From positions 62,001 through 126,000 of the forward strand of contig BROG01000630.1 in NCBI GenBank assembly GCA_030159075.1: a DNA stretch of 64,000 bases, in the 5' to 3' direction. This document shows, piece after piece, positions 57,420 through 64,000 of this stretch (positions within the stretch are counted from its first letter, which is position 1; each line of letters opens with the position of its first letter). The notes under the pieces are model-generated. The model worked only from the letters and a program-made list of their open reading frames with translations, ran no database searches and had not been told where the DNA came from. Origin of the DNA: Atrina japonica (taxonomy: Eukaryota; Mollusca; Bivalvia; Pterioida; Pinnidae). The translations under genes were made by a program, and so were the position numbers.

Positions 57420-58290
57420 TTTTTTTCACCCCCTTACTTTCAGTGGCTGTTTGTATCCACCACAATGGACATAACCCGTGATTTGATGTTTGAATCGAAC
57501 GACAATGCATTATATTAAATAATGACATACATAATGCAACATAATATTTTGTATATGAATTTATAAATGAAGTTACTTCACTGCAGGGTTTATTTTTTCC
57601 GATAGTATATATTCAAATTTGACATTTCATTTTTGCCATTCTTCGTCAAATTGTAGACTTTCAAACGGCTTAAAAGCATGAATCTAATAAATAAATATAT
57701 ACAAAAATAAAAGAAAAAAAAATACTGAAATAAAGGTAAATTTTCGGCTGTCCTTAGGATACAAAGAGTTTGCTCTTATCTATATTTTAATTGTGTTTAA
57801 ACTGATTTCTTACAATTTTCCATGATTGTCCACTAGAACATAAAGCATATTTTATTTAACACTGCAAGTAAAAAAATGTACATTACATACAAATTTGATT
57901 AGCATACACATGTATGTTTTAATTACACAATTCATACTCCAAAAACTAAATTAGATACTAATCATAAAATTTGCCCAATACTCAAGCTCATTTTTATTTC
58001 ATTAATTTGATTATATAATCGTTTGTAAAACGTTTGGGTTTGAGTGATTAAGAAATATATTTTTTTTTTCATCATTCACATATAAATTTTTGCGTCAAAC
58101 TTAAGATTTTTCAGTAAAAAATGAACATATACGTTGAGTACGCACTAAAACAACTTTTAGATATCTGTGGAGTTTTCTTCAAATGAGCAATAATGTTCAT
58201 CATTATTTACAAATTATGCCGGCGTTGTAGCAAAGACTTTCCCCCGGAAGAACAGGCCCGGGCACAACTCCCCCCAGGAAAAATGGGCCC
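57420..58290. other. No recognised gene
   Basis: AT-rich sequence. TTTATTTTTTCCGATAGTATA at 57586-57606 may be the right end of the Tc1 element, without a left partner that I can see. Confidence 0.4.
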
Positions 58291-58292
58291 AG

Positions 58293-58296
<4 letters not shown>

Positions 58297-58331
<35 letters not shown>
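58297..58331. repeat. (AT)n microsatellite
   Basis: A pure alternating AT tract following a short GC-rich stretch (58215-58296). Confidence 0.95.
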
Positions 58332-58334
<3 letters not shown>

Positions 58335-58779
58335 AGACTCGTGCATATAAGTACACAGTATGTACATATACATGTATACATATATGATTTATGGATACAA
58401 ATGTAGTTCCATAGATATTCATATATACGTGCATACATACATAAATAACATATCTATGTAAGTTAACTTTTTAAGTATACAACAGCGTTTATATAAGCTA
58501 ATTATAAGCTCTTTAAAAGCATTTATATACACATATTTTCTCAAATTTAACCCGATCACAGCTACATATTAAAATAATCACTGTTTATAGGTATAAAATA
58601 ATATTAATCAAGAGTCCAGGTAAAAGTTACCATGGGGATACTATATATATTTGCATTCAGAATATAATCAAGAACTAGGTAAATATTAATTGTCTTTAAA
58701 AACTACAAGTCCAGAAATCCACAATGTATATACAAAGTATGTATCCTTTTAGGCCTATTGCCTTACATCAGTCTACGCT

Positions 58780-59030
58780 GTCACTCAGAGTCAGAGTCAG
58801 AATCTCTGTTTGATTCCAACGACCTGCCAGTCATTTTTTATTTTAGTTTGGATGTCATCGTTTATTTCAAACACAACGCAATGTTCACTACTGTCCTTTA
58901 GCTTCGCGAAAACATTGCAATTATATAGCCATGCTTGTTCAACGGACTCGTGTTGGAATAGGTTATGAATGAGTTTGGCGTTGTCCTTTGTTATACTTTC
59001 AACAGGAACGATCTGATGGACCCTTTTCAG
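58780..59030 (-). pseudogene. LINE ORF1 C-terminal fragment
   Basis: On the - strand the frame reads AKLIHNLFQHESVEQAWLYN, then NVFAKLKDSSEHCVVFEIND and DIQTKI. It aligns block by block with LIQRLNDHDEISQAWYFNGS and NSTYRIKFDINDDIDKKLRQ at the end of the intact ORF1 (32181-33134), so it is the C-terminal domain of a different Tx1/L1-like family. The rest of that LINE is not seen. Confidence 0.75.
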
Positions 59031-59039
59031 TCAGGAATT

Positions 59040-60940
59040 CTATGAAAAGCTACTATTTTAGTTGAATGGACCTCTATGTTTATCGTATCTTTTAAGACAT
59101 TTAACAAAGTCATGTAAAACTCAGGGAAATATAAATGTCAAATGAAATAGTTTCCAAGTCAAAGGGCAGTAACTCTTTAGGCATGTTGGGGAAATAGAAA
59201 TAATTACAAAATGATATACAAACTTTTAACATACAAAATATTGTAATCAATATAACTTTTGATGGCATTTTAAAACCAAGATGTACAGAGGTCACATTAC
59301 TCATACATATGGTAAAAATCAAGAGCAGAAACTTTTAAGGATTCTAATAATGTCACCACCAGAGCACAACACCACCACCAGACCACTGTGCTATTATATG
59401 ACCACTGCGCCACACAGCCAGCAGCAGACGAGCCTAATGCTCCAATATGCTAAAATTTTACTGAAATACAGAAAAATGCTAGGAATGTATAAACATCACA
59501 GAAATGCATGCAGGTATACATTATTAAGCTATTTAATGGCTGACAAAACAGACAAAAGTATTAAAAATCACCTTGAAGGTGCTTGAATCTGCGCTGATTA
59601 GAAGTAAAAGACTTAAATTGATAGTTTAAGCTCAACTCTAAGCAATCAGCTATGGAGGCCCGAAAACATGTATTTATGTTCAAGTCACCATGTTGTAACT
59701 AAAATACATAGTGTCAAGCCACCATTTTCCAAACTATCTTTTCAGCATCAAATGCTGAAATGTAACATCATTGGCCGCAAATAGGAGCAACACATTTACG
59801 TTATGACATATAACATATTAAAGGCGTTCCAAGCAAGGGTTTGAATGTTACAGCCGGGACAAAATTATGAGAGACAGACAAACGATTGTAGCAGAACCAA
59901 TATATCTCCCTGCAACCTTAGGGGAGACATAATTTAAAGAATGGATGAAAACCATGCATTTGGAAAGGAGCAATACTTGAATACAAATTAAGTACTAGTC
60001 ATGATTACTCAAATATTGTTATTTTTATATTGACATTTCACATCAAATGATATGACATGGTAAATCCACATCAAAATGTATTATTTACTCCAATTCCTGC
60101 CTTATAAACAATGTCACAAATGTAAAGTTATTTATAATTTACCATATGAAAACCTTTCCAGCAATAATTTATTTTCATAGATGTAAAAAAGCTAGTGTTT
60201 AAAATATATATGATTTCCATCAGTCTTTTTTCTCGCCAGTAACAAAGTTCACTATTAAAGAACACTAAAGAAGAAAGACGGCAAAATTTAAAATATCTAT
60301 CATGAAAATATCGAGATACAATCTCAGATGATTTGTTTACTAATGGTGAGAGTTAGTTTTGTTGGAATACTTTGTACTCATATCATGTGACAGAAATATG
60401 CCGTATGTAACTTCCATTTTCGTAATATTCACATTGACAACATTCAATGATATCATGTTTTAGTTTATTCGAGAGGAAAACAAATTAAGCGGATTGTTTT
60501 TCTGTAGAGATGACAAGTGTTATGCCTTTCCTGTAGATTGCTTTTTTCCATATTTCTTGTTCTTTACTTCCTGTATATGATTAATGCCTTAACCGGAAAT
60601 GATGCGGGTCACTTTTTAATATGAAGCTGCATACTATTGTGACAAATTGTGACGTAATGGAACAACTAAGAAATGGTCTATTATATTATTCTTACTGAAA
60701 GAAAAATAAACATGACACCTGTGTTTTCTTACTGTCGTAAATACAGAATATATATATAATTATACTGGAAAATGTAACATAATTGAAAAAAAATAACGTA
60801 GAAAATGAAGTCAATAAGATACTAAAATGGTGAATCATCTGTCTTACACACAAACACAAAGACGGATGGCAACAGATCACTAAAATTTATGTGGGATACT
60901 CTCGTGGTGTAAAATGGTAGTCACGATTCAAAGACAAATG
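59040..60940. other. No recognised gene
   Basis: About 1.9 kb, AT-rich. A CCACCAGAGCACAACACC to GACCACTGCGCCACACAG segment (59358-59418) resembles, in reverse, the head of a SINE but is too diverged to call. The open frame across it (59281-59586) is not supported. The 3' UTR of the host gene at 60947 may lie at the right side. Confidence 0.45.
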
Positions 60941-60946
60941 TTTTGA

Positions 60947-61105
60947 TCACATCACAATGCAAACTTTGGAATTTTTGTCTCTTTTCTTTTTCTTCAGTTT
61001 CATATCACTTTTAATTTTATCATTCAGTAAATCTTGCTGAGCTTGTAGCTTTTCTTGTAGATTTCTTTTCTCCTCTTCAAAATCAATTTTCTCCTGTTCA
61101 TGTCT
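60947..61105 (-). CDS. Unrecognised host gene, terminal exon
   Basis: On the - strand the acceptor CAATTTGCAG leads into 52 codons and a TGA (60947-60949), phase 0. The encoded string starts RHEQEKIDFEEEKRNLQEKL and ends in a Lys-rich KKKKRDKNSK segment. Heptad spacing and the Glu/Lys/Gln content predict a coiled coil with a basic tail. It joins the exon at 61293-61444 without change of frame. I do not recognise the protein. Confidence 0.7.
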   Translation of the reverse strand, partial: RHEQEKIDFEEEKRNLQEKLQAQQDLLNDKIKSDMKLKKKKRDKNSKVCIVM

Positions 61106-61292
61106 CTGCAAATTGAAAAAAGTACACTTAATTTATCTAGTTTCCATGTACAGATCAATTAGTACATCTTTACTAATACAACAAGTCTGAATTAGTCATT
61201 TGTCATGTGTCTTTGGATTGAAACATTTGATAGGATTATACAAAATTCTCTAAAAGTGCTCCTCTCATTGGAAATATTTTTTCCTTACTTAC

Positions 61293-61444
61293 ATGTTCAC
61301 CCCACTCCTGTATTTGCTGTGCATTAAGTGGCCCCTGAATGCTACCATCTCTACGTATAAATACACCAAGATCTGAACTATACAGACGCTTTGAATTAGG
61401 TTTAGCTTTTGTGTATATTCTTATGACTTTCAAATCATCTGAAA
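61293..61444 (-). CDS. Unrecognised host gene, middle exon
   Basis: The exon ends at a strong GTAAGT donor in phase 0. The acceptor used here, TGCTTCAG before 61444, gives a two-base start that fits the one-base end of the upstream exon. The alternative TTTCAG acceptor at 61475 would put a stop in frame after that exon. It encodes SDDLKVIRIYTKAKPNSKRL and then RRDGSIQGPLNAQQIQEWGE. The composition is ordinary and soluble, with no domain I can name. Confidence 0.7.
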
Positions 61445-61817
61445 CTGAAGCATTATTCAAATTGTAAATTTCATCCTGAAACAGCAAGGAAACATGAATG
61501 GTAAAATTGTAAGGAAACAAAGCTACTTATGTAATATTATGTTGTTTGTTGTAAAATCTTTATAAAATTTTATTTAAAACTTGATATTGTTATCAAAGTA
61601 TTGCTGTCAGGTGGAGATAACTCTTGATATTTTACTTATAACATTTTTATTTCGGAAAATCAAGAGCGAAGGTCTGGAATTGCTATTTGAAATATTAACC
61701 TTTATTTATTTAATATTAACAGTGGACTTTACCATTCTTTAGAATGTGTGAGTTCAAATGTGGATGAAGGGGTCAATGAATTAAGAAGCAAGGATGTTGT
61801 AAAATTTGGTTACATAC

Positions 61818-61976
61818 TAATCTGTGTATAAGAATCCTGCGACGACAACACTGGAACAAAGTCGACTCTGTAATCTTCTGGGAAAACATCAGGTCGAAAT
61901 CTCTTAATGATTTCATCAATATTTAATCTAAACTTGTCTTCTCTCTCTTGAGAACAAGGAACACCTTTCACAGACC
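61818..61976 (-). CDS. Unrecognised host gene, upstream exon in the window
   Basis: An acceptor TTCTTTAAG precedes 61976 and a donor GTATGT follows 61818. The open frame starts with two bases of a codon and gives 52 codons, including KGVPCSQEREDKFRLNIDEI and RFRPDVFPEDYRVDFVPV. Exons further 5' are expected beyond 61976, but I found none up to 64000. The three exons together make about 155 C-terminal residues. Confidence 0.6.
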
Positions 61977-62059
61977 CTTAAAGAATATATATTTAAAAGC
62001 AATATATAGCATTATATAAAATGTGTAATTCATATTCTATAGAATTTATAGCATACACA

Positions 62060-62100
62060 AAATATTAATGACAGAAACGATCGCCCTGAACATTTGTTTT
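62060..62100 (+). ncRNA. Fragment of the hammerhead-like terminal region
   Basis: ATTAATGACAGAAACGATCG followed by CCCTGAACATT matches the - strand remnant near 23195-23240. The CTGATGA half of the core is absent, so it is only a remnant. Confidence 0.35.
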
Positions 62101-62129
62101 AGCCTCTTTTGTAAAACTATGACTTTGGT

Positions 62130-62470
62130 ATTGTTAATTGTATAAAATCAGGTAAAATACAGGTGATCAATACTTAAATGTATAATCTAATATCGCATCA
62201 GGTAAAACATAGGTGATCAATAATCTAATATCACATCAGGTAAAACACGGGTGATCGATGATTTAACATGCCAACAGGTAAATCCCAGATGTCAATAGGT
62301 AAATCCCAGGTGACCACTAATCTAATTTGCATGTCAATATCTTAAACACACAATTTCACATGTCAACAGATGAAACAGGTGATCACAAATCTAATGTTAG
62401 TAAGTAAAACATAGGTTACCAATATTCTAACATATCAACAGGTAAAACACGGGTTACCCTTAATCTAATG
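62130..62470. repeat. Degenerate tandem repeat, about 40 bp
   Basis: Copies of ATCAGGTAAAACATAGGTGAT followed by CAATAATCTAATAT recur about eight times with substitutions and short indels. There is no coding capacity. Confidence 0.75.
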
Positions 62471-62479
62471 CCCCCGTCA

Positions 62480-63365
62480 TGGACGTATTGGCTAGCGTAT
62501 GCCTAATGCAGGACAAAATTTGACCCCAAAATGACAACGTCCAATATATTAAAAGTTTGAATGTTTTGGGCTCGAAAACTTGCGATAACATGTGATCTGC
62601 GAATGCTAAGCAATTACTGAACGTTAGTCAACGCATAGGGGACGCACGGACAACGTATACAGAGTGTATAATTTCCCTGGTTTGAAACCAAGGAACGTAT
62701 CACGGTAGTAGAATTAACTTATGCAAACTTTTGTTGAGCGCAAGGGACGTAGGTGTGACGTAAAATGATACGATAATCGTAAATTAACAATGCTTTGTGA
62801 AACAGTACCCAGGGCATCATTTCACAAAGCTTTCTTAAGTCTACATGCCGTCGTACGTCTATCGTAGATAAATCTTTGGTTATACAGGCATTTCACAAAG
62901 CCATCGTAAGTTCAAATGATCGTAAAGAAAATGTGAATCCTGGTGTAACTTAAGGCGTCCTTTCACAGAGTACGATCTGGAAAAAAACCCGCAGTCCAGG
63001 GAAAAATTTGTGCGACCTAAACCCATTATTTTCTATGTACGCTCTATGTTCGATGTTATATAATTCGACCTTCGATGTGTACAGTCTACTTGCATCCTAT
63101 ACGTTCTATAGATGCTCTGTATACGCTCTGCTTGCGTATATCTACTCGATTTGATACGATCTTAACAAAACCAAGCCTCGTTCTGTTTGACCAATCTGCA
63201 ACACAGCATTGATCTCTCAGCGATCTATCCTCGCAAGTCGCGACCTTGACTGACCAAGGCTCAATCTTGGCCGATCTAGCTTCATAAGAGATGCAACGTA
63301 CTATCACGGTGATAAATTAACATTTTGAATTGAAAATTATATTTTGTATCATTTGGACATTTTAT
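62480..63365. other. Unclassified repeat-like sequence
   Basis: It contains an 11-base inverted repeat GCTTTGTGAAA (62792-62802) and TTTCACAAAGC (62820-62830), a second CATTTCACAAAGCC at 62889, and ACACC-GGATTCACATTTTC-like blocks. It may be a palindromic MITE cluster. I see no gene; the open frame at 63086-63307 has no support. Confidence 0.45.
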
Positions 63366-63369
63366 TCCA

Positions 63370-64000
63370 GAAGCGGTGTAAATCAGATGTGGATACTTAA
63401 AAATTCTAAACAGCTTTTAGAAAATTTGAAGGCACATAATTTTTCTCGAATTCACAGCATCAAAACTTATGACTTCTCTTTACACAACTATTCCACATAA
63501 AAAGTTAAAAGAAAGACTTTTTAGCATCATACACAACTGTTTTTTCACTAAAGGTGGTACCCGAAAATTTAAATATCTAGTGATTTGCTACCAGGATACA
63601 TATTTCGTCAAACACCACTGTAATTCTACACATATAACACTGAAGTTGATATAAAAAACATGCTGGAATTTCTAATTGACAATATATTTGTAATGTTCGG
63701 AGATTTGGTCTTTGGTCAACAAACTGTCGGCATTCCTATGGGAAACAATTGTGCCCCTTTATTGGCCGACCTGTTCCTTTATTCATACAAAGCTGACTTC
63801 ATTCAGAAACTGCTGAGTCAAAAGAAGAAAAAGTTATCGGTGTCCTTTAATTTGACATTTAGATATATCGATGATGTTTTGTCAATTAATAATGACAATT
63901 TCCATACATATGTCAATGCGATATATCCCAGCAAAGTAGAAATAACAGATACAACAGAATCAAGCACACACGCTTCATACTTAGACATTTTACTTAATAT
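63370..64000 (+). pseudogene. PLE family A copy, running off the window
   Basis: The reading starts with NQMWILKNSKQLLENLKAHN, then FSRIHSIKTYDF, a frameshift at about 63475, SLYTTIPHKKLKERLFSII, GGTRKFKYLVI, a frameshift at about 63645, MLEFLIDNIFVMFGDLVFG, QQTVGIPMGNNCAPLLADLF, TFRYIDDVLSINNDNFHTY and SSTHASYLDILLN at the window edge. It is the copy with the most complete RT N-terminal half. It allows the RT blocks to be ordered: thumb-side N-terminus, GIPMG, YIDD. Confidence 0.88.

Noticed and set aside
57586..57620. Right inverted repeat of the Tc1 element
   Set aside because: No matching left end was found upstream of 56398, so the border cannot be supported.
61445..61475. Extension of the host exon to the TTTCAG acceptor at 61475
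   Set aside because: With the upstream exon's phase it would create a stop at the junction; the inner acceptor keeps the frame open. Alternative use with another upstream exon is still possible.

Overview
This is an AT-rich animal genomic window dominated by transposable elements. The multi-exon T-box gene with GT/AG introns, the tRNA-derived SINEs, many microsatellites and Tx1/L1-type LINEs point to a marine invertebrate. The low GC and the style of the SINEs suggest a bivalve mollusc, possibly a mussel, but this is inference and not proven. No prokaryotic or viral genome features were seen, and no functional tRNA or rRNA genes.

Two host genes are supported. (1) On the + strand, four exons (11383-11498, 11897-12037, 14119-14180, 15723-16413) with matching splice phases encode the second half of a T-box DNA-binding domain and the complete C-terminus of a T-brain/Eomes/Tbx21-like factor. 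The 5' exons are not in the window. A long presumed 3' UTR runs to an AATAAA at 18474. (2) On the - strand, three exons (61818-61976, 61293-61444, 60947-61105) splice in frame into the C-terminus of a protein I do not recognise, ending in a charged coiled coil.

The rest, region by region. 1-2790: minisatellites split by a 0.7-kb element with inverted ends. 3950-9690: a decayed Tx1/L1-like LINE (-). 9.7-19 kb: the T-box locus with SINE, MITE and microsatellite insertions. 19-26 kb: fragments of two related Penelope-like (PLE) retroelement families, plus a 52-bp minisatellite grown next to a SINE. 27-33.1 kb: a second Tx1/L1-like LINE (-) with an intact ORF1, a broken ORF2, and a 150-bp tandem array between them. 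33-41 kb: dispersed repeats, SINEs, and a PLE copy split by a 567-bp TTAA-flanked MITE whose empty site can be read from another copy in the window. 42.5-52.3 kb: a dead Ty3/Gypsy element (-) into which a 4.3-kb hAT-like DNA transposon, a 460-bp short element and a PLE copy have inserted. 52-58 kb: more PLE fragments, one with a hammerhead-ribozyme-like fold, and a broken Tc1/mariner gene. 58-64 kb: a LINE ORF1 fragment, the second host gene, degenerate repeats, and a PLE copy running off the window end.

The most interesting theme is the PLE system. There are about ten copies of family A and five of family B with parallel 3' tails. The reverse transcriptase has no endonuclease after it, and there are up to four copies of a hammerhead-like core. 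This suggests a lineage of ribozyme-bearing Penelope-like elements; the link between ribozyme and RT is inferred from position and from shared flanks.
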